Of a stretch of 64,000 bases of DNA, positions 25,031 to 35,908 are shown piece after piece (the stretch's first letter is position 1; each line of letters begins with the position of its first letter). The translations under genes were made by a program, and so were the position numbers. The DNA comes from Eonycteris spelaea (taxonomy: Eukaryota; Chordata; Mammalia; Chiroptera; Pteropodidae). The DNA lies in assembly GCA_003508835.1 (NCBI GenBank), contig PUFA01000034.1, positions 5,792,501-5,856,500 on the forward strand, in the 5' to 3' direction. The notes beneath the pieces are model-generated. The model was given only the letters and a program-made list of their open reading frames with translations. It was not told where the DNA came from and made no database searches.

Positions 25031-25110
25031 TTTCATAAATGCTAAACATTAACCAGGATGGAAGGCTCAGGATAAAAGGCAAGACGGTGCCACACAACAG
25101 CCACTTTGGC
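25031..25110 (+). promoter_or_regulatory. Putative TM4SF20 core promoter: HNF1-like site and TATA-like box
   Basis: The sequence at 25041-25053 (GCTAAACATTAAC) matches the palindromic HNF1 consensus GTTAATNATTAAC at 11 of 12 defined positions or nearly so. An overlapping upstream TTTCATAAAT (25031-25040) resembles a CDX site. ATAAAAGG at 25072-25079 is a TATA-like box, which would place transcription start near 25100-25110, about 30-40 nt before the ATG. TM4SF20 is reported as gut-enriched, which fits HNF1/CDX control. The site matches are seen directly; promoter function is inferred. Confidence 0.5.
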
Positions 25111-25139
25111 AGCATTTCTAACTGAACCAGGGGGTGACC

Positions 25140-25319
25140 ATGACCTGCTGTGAAGGATGGACGTCCTGCAATGGATTCAGCCTGCTGGTTCTACTCCTGT
25201 TGGGAGTAGTTTTCAACCTAATACCTATAGTTATGGAAGAAGTTGAAGACAAATCTTCTCAAAACCCCATCTCTTGCTTTGAGTGGTGGTTCCCAGGAAT
25301 TATAGGTGCAGGAGTGATG
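25140..25319 (+). CDS. TM4SF20: TM4SF20 coding exon 1 (residues 1-60)
   Basis: The exon begins at ATG (25140), preceded by GGGGTGACC, which gives a usable start context (A at -3). It ends at an ATG codon (25317-25319), followed by donor GTGAGT. It encodes the short cytosolic N terminus, the first membrane segment, the short first loop (a VMEEVEDKSSQNP stretch that differs from the human residues there) and the start of the second segment. It ends in phase 0. Confidence 0.96.
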
Positions 25320-26256
25320 GTGAGTAACATTTGATTTGATGTGGAGACAGACCTGCCTATTTTACCAAACTCCTAAAGACCACCTTTCAACCTTACAGCT
25401 ATGTCTTGACTTAGGATACAGTGAGGAGTGGTGGTATGGTATTCGTTTATATTGGTTATCAGTAAAGAATAACAATTTAAACAAATTAAATATGTAGTAT
25501 AGGCTAGGGAGCTTGAGCAAAAAAACCCAAGTAAATTGATAAAAGTTGGTTGGGTTATTACCTATCACATTTCTTCTGCATGTAGGGCTGCTCTTCCAAG
25601 TTCTTTAGTGTTCGGGATCTTTTGAATTCATTCCCTCAACTTTCCTTTGCCAATACCACTCTCAAGGTATTCGCAGGAGATACACTAGGAGTGGAAAATG
25701 CTCAATAGGGATAAGAAGAAACATGTCATGCACGATGACTGTCCTGGATGGCAGTCATGCTGCAGGAACATGGCATTGCCTACCCCAAAGGGGGTTGGAA
25801 CCTGAAACCTTGACTCTGACCTTGGGGACTTTTGACTCAGATGTGACATACAGCCCAGAACATCATGGTGCTTGTTTTATGTTAATTGTATAAGTCAGTC
25901 TATGTTGATATCTGCAGCAGAGCAGTGTAACATTGAAATACCCACTGAACCCAATCATTGAATCACTTGTCACAGATTCATAGACCTTCTCCTGGGAATT
26001 CTGATACAGTAGGACTCACTTGTGTAGAGGAATAAATACTGTTTTCAGATCTGGCAGAATATCTCAGCTTTAGTTCTGTCTCCAATATATTACTGCAAAT
26101 CATTTATTCTATGATTGTTTCCATATTTGTAAAATGGGGATGTGGGTACTGAAGTTTAAATATTCAGCATTCGAGAGGCTTGTTTTTGTTTGTTTTTCCA
26201 CTTGGGTGCTAGCTGAGGGGCTCTGGTTAATGCCAGAGAAAGGAGCCTTTGTTTAG

Positions 26257-26304
<48 letters not shown>

Positions 26305-29300
26305 ATACATACACACGTGTGACAGTTCAATGACTGATATTATCAAAGTGTTCTAGAGGTGCTGAAAGAAACATGGAGATTTTTTTTTTTTTAATTCCGG
26401 ATACTGTTTTCTACCTGCATCACTAATCCTTGATGATGATCGGTTACTGCTCCTGGTCTTATCCGGGACTTCCATGAAAACCTCTTAAGGCACGATATAT
26501 TAAAGACTAGATAAATATTTGTCCTTTGGCTGGCACACTGAACTCGAGACCACTCTAGCATCAAAAAGCCATCCCAGGAAGCGTTCCACAGTAGTTGATG
26601 GTGTCTTTTCCTTTAACGTCATAAGCAATCTATTCACCCTACGTTAGGTACAAAGAGCTACTTAAATAAGGAAAAGCTTTTTTGGCTATTTTTTTCAAAT
26701 TGTCATGGAAGTTCTCTCCAGGCCGAGAGAAAGCACGGTGGTGAACAGAGTGACGCAGCTGCAAATCTCTGCGTTTGGAGAGGCATCTCCCTGCTTGAAT
26801 AGTGTAAGCTTCCTTTGCCTTGCCTGAGACCGGAAGCCAGGAGCAGCTGGCCAGGTCTAATCAACTATGGCAGTTTCCACGAAGATCCTAAAAGTTCCCA
26901 AGCTAAAACAAGCCATAGGGAATAACTCGTGTAGCTTTAGATACAAATTGGCTCTACTGCAAACACCATCACAATTAAAAATATAATATATATATATTGG
27001 TAGCGTTAAAGGAGCCTGAGGTGATGAGGGCAAAATGTGTTCTTCTTTTGGAGACCTGGGGATGGAGAGGTGAGGAGATAAAGAGAAAGATACAGAGAGA
27101 GACCGCTGCTAAGTGTCAACTAATGGGTTCATAGTTTACTCTGTTATTTCATCTCTATAATAATCTGGCTGAGCACATATTATCATTTGTGTTTTAAAAG
27201 ACCAGCAAGCAGAAGGTCAGGAAAGTTAACAAGTTTACATAGTACATATAAAAGTCAATTCTGTATTTACCTGACTCTGAGTCCTGTTTTCCACCAGTGC
27301 TAGCACTGTGGCCACAATCTATTTCAGGCTGACAGAGGGGAAGGGTATAATTCATAACTTAACCCATAAACTTAAGCAACTAGGAAACTGAAGCATACAA
27401 AAGTTATATAAGTCTGTGCAACAGTTTCAGAGAATCTGGACTTCCTTGTTCCCTGACTAAATTTATCTTCCTCAATAAATATTAACGAAGCGTATTACAC
27501 CAGGTTATCTCTATTACTCAATATGGGAGACAGTCAACAAAGCATCAACTAACTCTTTGAAAGGTTTAATAAGCACTTGATCAATTGAACCTCAAACTCT
27601 AGACTAGGCTAACAAGCAAATAGGTTGGTGATAGAAGGGTTCAGAACACAGGTATATTTTCATGGTCATTAGCTACATAGTGAATGTGGAAGAATATTTT
27701 TTTTCAAAGTGAAAATATAGACTAGTTCAAAATATTGAACTCTCAATATACTTGTAAATATGCAGAAAAGTTAATAAAGAAGAAATCACTGCCTGATAAG
27801 GACTGCTGTCATAATTCTTAAAATCTTTCCAAAATGGCTGTAACATTTTTAAGTAGTATTGATTCAAAAACAGATTTTGCAAGAAGTAGCAACCTATAAA
27901 AACTATGGAATTCATTATTGATTCCTTCAAAAAATACATTCATTTTATGGTTTGATGCCTTACCCAAAACAGAGATGAACCTGTTATATTTGGACTCCAT
28001 GACAAAAAGTATTATGTAATTAATTATCTTCAACTATTGTCTGCTAAAAAATCAATACGTATTTTTCCAAGCACCTAAAAGAGACTTAAAATGTTTCTTC
28101 CAAATAAATATGAAGGCCATTTTATATGTGATTAATTATAAGCTCAATCTTAATTATGCTTATTCACTGAGTTCACTTATGAATCACATAGCAATTCATC
28201 GATTATTAGTCTTAATACAGAACAAGTTGTTCTGTATTAAGAACAACTTAATACAAGTATCTTGTATAACAAGCATTTGCAAAATGTAGTTTTTATATTT
28301 ATGATGAACTATGGCTTTGTATTATGCTCAATTTTAAGTTCTTAATGTTTGAATTCTATCATGGAGTTGTAATGGTCTACAGCTCCTCTGCACTTCATTT
28401 GTAAAATCATGTACCTTACTTCTAAACCAGAATAAAAGTATGGGTTTCTGTAAGGAAAAATGAACAATACCACTTCTTTTCTTTATAAATACAAACTACT
28501 ATGAAGATCGTTCAAATGTGCTTAGGAATGGAAGAGAATGAGTATTCTCAGAATTACTCATTCTGACACATCATCTGGAAGATTTATAATTCAGTCACAC
28601 ATACACCCACACACTTTCACATTTTAATGTCCATCCTATAAAGAGTCCAATTTCCAAAGCTTTGAATGGGCAAAACAGTTGAAATACAATGACATAACAA
28701 AGACGTGTTAACATACCGTGTAGACAACTGCGTGAGGATTCGTGTGCTGTAAGTTACTGTCACTTCCTGTTCTAAACGATTTGTTTTCTTTAGCTCAGGA
28801 GGTAGTACAGCTTATGAGTACAACAACACCTATTTGGGACCTAAAAAATCTTTCTCCCTTTTCTTCTGGGTTCTTAGCTAAGAGCCCGCCCCAGAATGGC
28901 TGGGCTGCCAAGTGTACTTGTGGTCTCTGCATCATAAGGGTGTTGGAGTTCAAGGCAGTAGGTAAGCCACGTGTTCCCCACAAGTGATGTGGAGTCAGCC
29001 ACGGTCAGAGTGGGTGAAGTTCGTCAGGAAAGTGCCTTGTAAGGTATTACACATTTAACCCGCTCTGAAAGAACAAAGGTCTTGGAACAAAGGAATCAGG
29101 GAAGGAGCAAAGGACAATGGGATGAGTGAGGGTGGTGGTGGGAGGATGAGCAAGAACAAGCGCTATGAAGACATCGAGGGGAATTACAAGAGGTGGCAAG
29201 CGTGGACCAGTGGTTAAGAGTCTGGGTTCGGGAAACCAAATGTCTAGTTTTGAATCCCAACCCTTCCATTTGCTTGGAGAAGTTACTCAAACTTTCCGTG

Positions 29301-32300
29301 CCTTTGTTTTCGCATTGTAAAGTGGGAATGATAACGATCCTCGGATGGTTATACGGCTGGGCTAAACGAAAATGTGTACAGCACCTGTAACAGTGCCTGG
29401 CATGTTGTCAGAACTCAAGAAAACGTTAGGAAAAAAAGAGCAAAAGAAAAGAGAGAGAGCACTTGAAGGCCACTGTGCTGAGGTGACAAAAAATACTTAC
29501 GGCTAAAATTTCTTAAGTGGAAGGAAGTTATTTATATTCCACTCTCGGATGATATGAAATTTCTCCCAGTAAGAATTTCTAGTCGTAGCTGCTGACTAGA
29601 TATTACTAAAACAATCACCCTAAGCCCCGAGAATGTGATGTAACTTCTGGCAGCTTCCCTCACTCAGCAATATGTATTTCCCTTGACACAGGATGCAATG
29701 AACACAAGATTTCTGAACATTGACATAAAGAAAGGTTGTCATATATCGTGAATAAAGGAGCAGAAAGGAGAATGTGGAACCCTCATAACTCTCAGACCCT
29801 AAGTTGGAGAACTAGCGAGATGGTGGTGACCCTGGGAGCGAGAGGAACGTTAGGACAGTGGGGAGAAGTGAGGACAGAATTCTCACTTCCCAAATGCCAG
29901 GAAACGAAAACATCAATTTCCTTTCTGAAGGCTTGTCAGATGAATTCGGACAATTTTGGGGAAATCAGAAAAGTGGCTACAGATTATAGGAACTAAAACA
30001 AAGGAAAAAGAAAAGTGAATTTTAGATGTTGCAACCAATCCTTCCAGAAACATTCCTTCCGAAATAATGAATAAATAACTCATTCTATTTAAAATTCAAG
30101 TTCCTCTAAAGATGACTCAGTAAAGTAACGTAGATCAAAGAGTTTGAAACTGCTCTCCTGAAATCCCCACCGCTCCCCACTCTTTAATCTTTATGGCTGA
30201 AGCGGGGGTCACAAGGTCCCCGAGATAAGAGCATGCATGGGCAGATTTCCTTCTTGTTCTCTTGAGCCTCGATTTCCCATGGCTGGTGGTACATGAAGGG
30301 CAGAGATTACTGCTTTTCCATCGGGTGACAAGTCATAACATCTATCTTTCCTGTTGGTGTAATTTCCAGGTCATCCCAGCAACGACAATGTCCTTGGCAG
30401 CAAGGAAAAGAGGCTGCTGCAACAGCAGAACCGGCGTGAGTATGGCTACCTGGGTCTGGGGCGGAAGTGCGCGGACGGTCGTTGACACCTGAGCAAAGCC
30501 ACCTGGTTGTCGGTGGCTACCACATCTGCCATGGGCTCAGCGGCAGGGCTGCCGTCTTAGAGACATGCTGTTTAGAATGATTACAAGATAATATCGAAAG
30601 GTGAAGTGTGTCTGTTTTTTTTTAAATCAAAATATGGCTTTGAACCCAGCCTCTGACATGTCCTCGGTCTTCAGCTGCACCACTCTAACGGTTTTCAAAG
30701 AGCTGTCAGGTTTTCAGAGCTGTCATCAATTTCAGAATACTAAAACACTTGTTACCTTTACGGTGCGTGTAAAATACTGAGGGAAAACGCATCGTCAGTT
30801 CTCTCCTGCCTACGAAAGGAACATCGGTTTGCTAGGCTCCCCGTGATAATAGCTCTTCTCCAGTTAAAGGAGACACCAGTTGTTTTCATACCTACAAGGA
30901 GTAAGATTTTAACTTAAGTTAAAAGTAAAGAAAATATTAACCTTCAATCACTGTGCTCAGAACACTTTCAAATATGCTTCTTATTTAATTCTCTCAAAAC
31001 TATGAATAAGAACTACTATGATCTCTGTTTTCCTGAGAAACGGATCCTCAAAGGACTTAACTTGCTAGCATGGCACAGACAGTAAGCGGATTTTTATCTG
31101 AATGGTTCAGACTCCACGATTCATAATCCTTACACTTTTTATGCTGTGAACATTGTTATTAAGTGACACGAGGCTCTCATAATCCTCTAATAAAGGGGCA
31201 GATCGATAAACAACAGTCACAGTAAATATTCCTGGCCGAGCCTGAGGTTTTAAAGCAACGGTTCTCAGCCTGATGGGAACATTAGAATCACTCGGGAAAA
31301 TCTTAAAATCACCAAAGATTCTTCATCGGTATTTTTCGAAAGCACCCTAGGTGATTCTAATGTGCTCCCAGAAGTGAGAACCACTATTTAAAAGGGTACG
31401 TATTTATTTCCATATTACACATTTACATCCATGACAGCTAGAAAATCGTTATTTAAAAAAGTACCTTTTTCTGACATTTGATACTTACGTAGGATTATAA
31501 TTACTTTGCTAATTACTTATAGTCGACCTTTGTTCATGACATTCATTGTAGGTATCGAATAAACATTAGTTTTGTTTCCTCTCTCTGTCATTTTTCTTTA
31601 TAAACTATCATAATTTGGAGTCTGACTTTGCATTACGTCTCTATTGTATTTACAACATTCGTGAGAAAAGTATCCTGAGATATTTTGGAATCCTTAAACT
31701 CAAAAATACAGAATACTTATACACACATTTCTCTCAAATCATATTTCTATTAAGAATCTTTTCCCCCTGCCCATATCCCTTCATGACCAATGGTTCGTCT
31801 TTTCAATGATCATTTAATTTTTCTTTCCTTTGAGGACACAGATGAAAATAACCGAACCCCTTTTTCATGCAGGTGTTGGGCTTAAGTCACCAGGAGGTTT
31901 TGCTCCGCCACACTAACCCTGAAGGGAACTCAGACTTCAGCGACATTATAGATTATTACATACCGAGGAGCCACCTTCTGGGGTGCCAGGGGCGGGGGAC
32001 ACTGTCGAACACCGCTATCAATAGTAGCAGTACTAATCAAAATCATCTGTTTATATTGATTAGGTGCAATTAATCAATTGGCCACTTTTCTTCCTTGGAG
32101 GTAGCCATGCAAGGACTAATATTTAAGTCAGACTCCGTCTCTTTCAAGCACAGATAAGACCAAAGCATCCTAAAAGTTACCAAGGCTAGTTCTTGGGGGG
32201 GGGGAGGGGAAGAGGTCGTCACACAGGCTCACGCCAAGTTTTAACCGTGTCCCACTGTTTCCCCTACTTGAACTGTTCCTTGCTCCTCGGCTCATCTAAT

Positions 32301-35300
32301 TACTGACCCGGTTTCTGAACACCTTGGTTTCGCTGAGTTATTCGAGTGAAGCCCCACACTCTGAGGGAAATACAGATCTTGAAATCAACTTTCTGTCTGA
32401 TGAACACATTTAGATGACCTTTACAGGCCACGGCGGTGTGGAAACATCAGGCTCTGAGTTAGACTCCGAAGCCATCGTTCTGTGCTCTTGGCTGGAAGAA
32501 GTGCACAGTTTACTAGCTGTGAGGTCCTGATACCTCGTCGCCCACCCGGAACTGCCGTTTTGTCATTCATAAAATGGGGACAATAGTATCTCTCTCTCGG
32601 GCTGTTGAAAGGACTACGTAAAGTCCAAGGTCCCTTGACACATACTCTATAAGTAGCCCCTTTTTCCTGTCTACTCGTTAAAGGCAGGTCTGAAGAACAC
32701 GTGACCCCTCTAGGAGCTGTAATATTATCCCACCAAACAGAAAGTATTTCCCTCCTTCCATTTCTTCAAATTTTAAAATCGTCATAATTATCACTAATAA
32801 AACATTGAAATGACACAGAGTTTCTTTAGAAAACAAATACATATACCATCTTGCATTTGGACTGTATTTCCTACTGCCAAATTTCATGCTTTTTTCTGCT
32901 TTCTATGACTGATTCTTGAAGTGAGAGGCGCTTAGAGGCTTGCAGTCTCTCTCTCTCTCTAAGGTGGTGGTTCTCAGCCCGGAGTGGTTTTGCACCCCTC
33001 CCCGACTCCCAAGGGGACATTCGGCTGTGGCTGGAAATGCTTCCAGTTGCTCAAACTGGGCGGTGTGTGTGCTACTGGCGTCTAGTGTGCAGAGACCAGG
33101 GAAGCTGCCATGCATGGTACAGGAAAGGCCCCCAGAGCAAGGCGCCCAACGGCCAGTGTCTTGCAGCTGAGGTTAAGAAACCTTGTCCAATCCCGTCTGG
33201 TCTCAGAAGCTAAGCAGGGTCGGGCCTGGTTAGTACTTGGATAGGAGACCGCCGAAGAAGACCAGGTGCTGTAGGTGTTAAAAAAAGAACACGAAAAAAT
33301 AGAAACCCTATTCTAACATAACCGATTGGTCTCTGCAAGACACTGACCACCGGCCACTTACATCATCGGGGCCAAATCCAGATTCAAGATTTGGGAGTCA
33401 TGAGACCAGACATCAAAATGCAGGTGGTTTCAGATCTAGTCAAAGGTCTATGAAGTAGAAGTACACAGGATAGGAAGGAGAAACCAGATCTCAGTGGTCA
33501 GTTGAAATGAACAAGGCTGAGGTACACAAAAGTCCAGAATTTTCAGAAACAGTGGCGAGACCAAGAATCTTTTAGTGAGTCCCATCGAACGGCAGAGACT
33601 GTCCTTTTATAATTCACACCTAATGGAACTGGGATCGTAAGAGCTATGACTAGGAGGCGAATGGTGACGGCGGATTGAAGACTTCTTATGCTGCTGAAAC
33701 CTGAAACAGACCCAAACCATGTCAGTGACACGTGCGAATGCACCTGCTTTGTCTTTCAGATGTTTTTTTCATCGCTCTTGAATGTATTCACGATCATTGG
33801 TGCTGTGTATTGCATGCTGGTGTCCCTCCGGGCTCTCTACGAAGGTCCTCTCATTTGTAACTCCCAAGGCAACAGCACTACCAGTTGTGAATTTTCACTT
33901 GAAAAATTAAGGTGAGTAAAACCCCTCACTGCTTATCTTACACGGCAGTGGCTAATTATAATCCTGTAGTGTTGGCACAGGGCCATGTTTTTTTTTTCCT
34001 TTGATGAAATTCCTGGAACAGATTCTCAGGGATTTAGCACATTCATTCCAAGCGGCACCATCTCATGAACATGGAGCTATCACTACATTTCAAATGCACT
34101 GGGTATGTTCTTGTCCAGAGGAAGTAACCGACTCAGATGGCGTATCCCTGTCTTTCGAAATGGCTGCATACATGCACATGTCTAAAAAAGTTTTCTAAGT
34201 GCACACCAGAAACTTGACTTTCATCCTTGGAGGAGGGAAATGAAGGACGCCCTGCGGAGGGTATGGGAGCACTGACTTTCTACACTTCTGAACCAACTGT
34301 GTAAGCTCTAAGTATAGATCGCCTTTATACTTTAGAAACGTGGAGACACAATAAATAAAATTTAGAGCCTTACCTGTGAGCCCTAAAAGAAACCAAGCAG
34401 CCAACAGATTGACGCAGACATATAGTATAGATGGAGGCATTAAGAATGAACCAAATGTTTAAGTCACGTGGTAACAAATAATACTGAAGAGTTACAAGTA
34501 AATAGTTTCAGTCTTGTAAGACAGCTGTGCCTGCATCTGAGCACAATTTGTAAAACTGGAAGGAAAGAACAACTTAATTTCCTAGCTATCTTTCTGTTGC
34601 TCGGGCTGGAAAATAACCAGATCCTCCCCCTTTTCTCTTATCTTGCTACATTTAAAAAAAAGAAAAAAACTCTCAAAAATACCAGGCCACAGTTAAAAAT
34701 AAATCAAACCCAAAGAAAACTCCTTTCACTAACAGATCTGATATACAAAACTAGAGCTTCCAACCACAGATGCTATGTGCATTCATTCCTCATCAGACGA
34801 CGACTCTACACGTATCAGGCACCAGGCTCAGCTCTGGGGAAAATGGCACTCAGGGCTTCCCCGCTCCGGCTGGGGTGACGGTTACAGAGAGCAAACAGCT
34901 AAGCGACAGGGGCCCTGGGCGTGCTGCACACTGCAGAGAGCACACTCGTTTTCCTTCCACGTGCTGGAACACGGGGGTTTTCCCTGGCTGGATGTCAGTC
35001 GCTCAAATCTGAGATGCACACTCTCCGAGGACACGAGTCCTGCTCTGTAGTAAACCGAAGAAAAATCATCTCAGGATAGATGTGTTAGGCTAAAAGTGTC
35101 TCATTTTTCCATACGTCGTTACAACGGGCACCAGTCGCTTTCACTGGAGGAACATGGTCAGCACGTCTTTTCTGAGTCGACTTTGTACATCTGGTTCGAG
35201 AGCCGATGTAACACCATGGGTTGGCACTGAGCTCCTTGATCTCCGTGTCTTTAGCAAGTAGAACAGTGTCTGCTTAAATAGGTTAAACGACGCTGAACAA

Positions 35301-35893
35301 GGTGCAATTGTTGATTATCGACCATTTTTGACGTAGAACATTTTGTATGGTTCAACCTAAGAGTAGGTACTGTAGAAACGTCTGTTGAATGACCGAAAAC
35401 ATCATGAACAAAAAGTTTTGTAGCTATTAGGGTACATGGACGCAGGCTCAGAAACCCTGATCCTAGCTGTTCATTTCTGGGCACGGTATTTCAAAAGTAC
35501 TTTGTTTTACTATTCTTGTCCTTTTCTGGGCACAATTTTGCATCCTTTTGATGGCCAGTGATATTCCTGAATATCTTTTTTCTTTCATTTTTCAGTGACT
35601 TTGATCCAGAATCCTTCGATTTACACTGGTTCCTAAATGAATCTTGCATACTTCCTAAGGGTACCAGCTATCCCACCATAAATAATGACACCCGGGCCGG
35701 CAGCTGGGGAGACTTGGACTTCAATTTGGACTTCAGTTCTAAACAAAGCAGACATAGGACTGTCCATCTCTCGGTGTTCTTAGGTCTACTGCTGGTGGGA
35801 ATTCTCGAGCTTCTGTTTGGGGTCAGTCAGATAGTCATCGGTTTCCTGGGCTGTCTGTGTGGAGTCTCTAAGAGAAGAGGCCACATTGTGTAG
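25140..35893 (+). CDS. TM4SF20: TM4SF20, transmembrane 4 L6 family member 20 (four coding exons, complete)
   Basis: The coding sequence joins 25140-25319, 30370-30435, 33760-33911 and 35596-35893: 696 nt, 231 residues plus TAG. The spliced protein matches the L6-type tetraspan TM4SF20, recognised from MTCCEGWTSCNGFSLLVLLL at the N terminus, NPISCFEWWFPGIIGAG in exon 1 and QIVIGFLGCLCGVSKRR near the C terminus; the human protein is about 229 residues. Four hydrophobic segments lie near residues 12-32, 48-68, 84-105 and 191-221. A large loop (about 108-188) carries N-glycosylation sequons at N120, N147 and N163. The start is the ATG at 25140, matching the human N terminus; the in-frame GTG two codons earlier is not a plausible start. 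All introns are GT-AG (5050, 3324 and 1684 bp). In the literature the protein resides in ER/Golgi membranes, shows ceramide-dependent topology reversal and affects CREB3L1 cleavage; a human deletion has been linked to language delay. The gene converges on MFF. Confidence 0.97.
26259..26301. repeat. (GT)n microsatellite in TM4SF20 intron 1
   Basis: About 21 GT units followed by GCGCATACATACACACGTGT, an alternating purine-pyrimidine stretch with Z-DNA potential. Confidence 0.97.
27120..27310 (-). repeat. Probable MIR, antisense
   Basis: GAAGGTCAGGAAAGTTAACA AGTTTACATAGTACATA and CTGACTCTGAGTCCTGTTTT fit an inverted MIR in TM4SF20 intron 1. Confidence 0.45.
28211..28241. repeat. Perfect 13-bp inverted repeat with 5-nt loop
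   Basis: CTTAATACAGAAC and GTTCTGTATTAAG pair perfectly around AAGTT, in TM4SF20 intron 1. A partly overlapping AACAACTTAATAC copy follows at 28242-28254. Confidence 0.9.
29200..29425 (+). repeat. MIR, near full length, in TM4SF20 intron 1
   Basis: GGACCAGTGGTTAAGAGTCT, TTTGAATCCCAACCCTTCCA, CATTGTAAAGTGGGAATGAT and ACAGTGCCTGGCATGTTGTC are successive MIR landmarks. Confidence 0.8.
30370..30435 (+). CDS. TM4SF20: TM4SF20 coding exon 2 (residues 61-82)
   Basis: This 66-nt exon lies between acceptor TTTCCAG and donor GTGAGTATG and is phase 0 at both ends. It encodes VIPATTMSLAARKRGCCNSR plus TG: the rest of the second membrane segment and the basic, cysteine-containing cytosolic loop, which is conserved with human TM4SF20. 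The two adjacent cysteines are plausible palmitoylation sites (inference). Skipping this exon would keep the frame. Confidence 0.95.
30945..31145 (-). repeat. MIR/L2-type repeat, antisense, in TM4SF20 intron 2
   Basis: TAATTCTCTCAAAACTATGA, GAGAAACGGATCCTCAAAGG and AGTAAGCGGATTTTTATCTG match the antisense MIR pattern. Confidence 0.5.
31256..31386 (+). repeat. MER5A-like hAT MITE
   Basis: The inverted ends GGTTCTCAGCC...TTAGAATCAC and GTGATTCTAATGTGCTCC...GTGAGAACCACT are those of MER5A/MER5B. The element is about 130 bp, in TM4SF20 intron 2. Confidence 0.75.
32440..32665 (+). repeat. MIR, near full length, in TM4SF20 intron 2
   Basis: GGCTCTGAGTTAGACTCCGA, TACTAGCTGTGAGGTCCTGA, TTCATAAAATGGGGACAATA and CCCTTGACACATACTCTATA follow MIR from end to end. 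Confidence 0.75.
32963..33185 (+). repeat. MER20 (hAT-Charlie DNA transposon fossil), near full length
   Basis: The sequence begins GGTGGTTCTCAGCCC and ends GAGGTTAAGAAACCTTG, with internal GCTACTGGCGTCTAGTGTGC: the recognisable MER20 body between hAT-type ends. It lies in TM4SF20 intron 2 and is followed directly by the 5S-derived element. Confidence 0.75.
33186..33297 (+). repeat. 5S rRNA-derived SINE/retropseudogene, 5'-truncated
   Basis: This copy lacks about the first 28 nt of 5S. It then follows 5S through AAGCTAAGCAGGGTCGGGCC and TACTTGGATAGGAGACCGCC to GGTGCTGTAGGTGTT and a run of As. It has the same GTAGGTGT 3' ending as the copy at 17.8 kb (there ATAGGTGT), which differs from genomic 5S (GTAGGCTTT). 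That suggests a shared source element. It abuts the end of a MER20 copy in TM4SF20 intron 2. Confidence 0.8.
33760..33911 (+). CDS. TM4SF20: TM4SF20 coding exon 3 (residues 83-132 and two bases of 133)
   Basis: Acceptor GTCTTTCAG and donor GTGAGTAAA bound a 152-nt exon. It encodes the third membrane segment (MFFSSLLNVFTIIGAVYCML) and the start of the large loop, including the N-S-T sequon at N120. It leaves AG of a serine codon that the next exon completes with T. In human the corresponding penultimate exon is the one removed by the reported disease-linked deletion. Confidence 0.95.
33912..35595 (+). other. TM4SF20 intron 3
   Basis: 1684 bp, GTGAGT to TTTTTCAG. No repeat recognised with confidence. 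Confidence 0.9.
35596..35893 (+). CDS. TM4SF20: TM4SF20 coding exon 4 (residues 133-231, stop TAG)
   Basis: The exon starts after TTTTTCAG with the T that completes Ser133 and runs to TAG at 35891-35893. It encodes the rest of the large loop, with sequons at N147 (N-E-S) and N163 (N-D-T), the fourth membrane segment and the basic C terminus KRRGHIV. An AATAAA lies 9 nt after the stop codon. Confidence 0.95.
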
Positions 35894-35902
35894 CTTAACG
35901 GT

Positions 35903-35908
35903 AATAAA
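35903..35908 (+). terminator. Possible TM4SF20 poly(A) signal, proximal
   Basis: A canonical AATAAA lies 9 nt after the TM4SF20 stop codon. If used, the 3'UTR would be only about 30 nt. Another AATAAA at 36733-36738 would give a UTR of about 860 nt. The sequence alone cannot tell which is used. Confidence 0.35.

Larger units (their letters stand above)
25320..30369 (+). other. TM4SF20 intron 1
   Basis: 5050 bp, GTGAGT to TTTCCAG. Contains the GT microsatellite, two MIRs and the 28.2-kb palindrome; otherwise AT-rich unassigned sequence. Confidence 0.9.
30436..33759 (+). other. TM4SF20 intron 2
   Basis: 3324 bp. Rich in fossils: MIR, MER5A, MIR, MER20 and the 5S-derived SINE. Confidence 0.9.

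Noticed and set aside
25134..25139. GTG as an upstream start for TM4SF20 (adds two residues)
   Set aside because: A non-ATG start is unlikely; the ATG at 25140 matches the human N terminus MTCCEGW.
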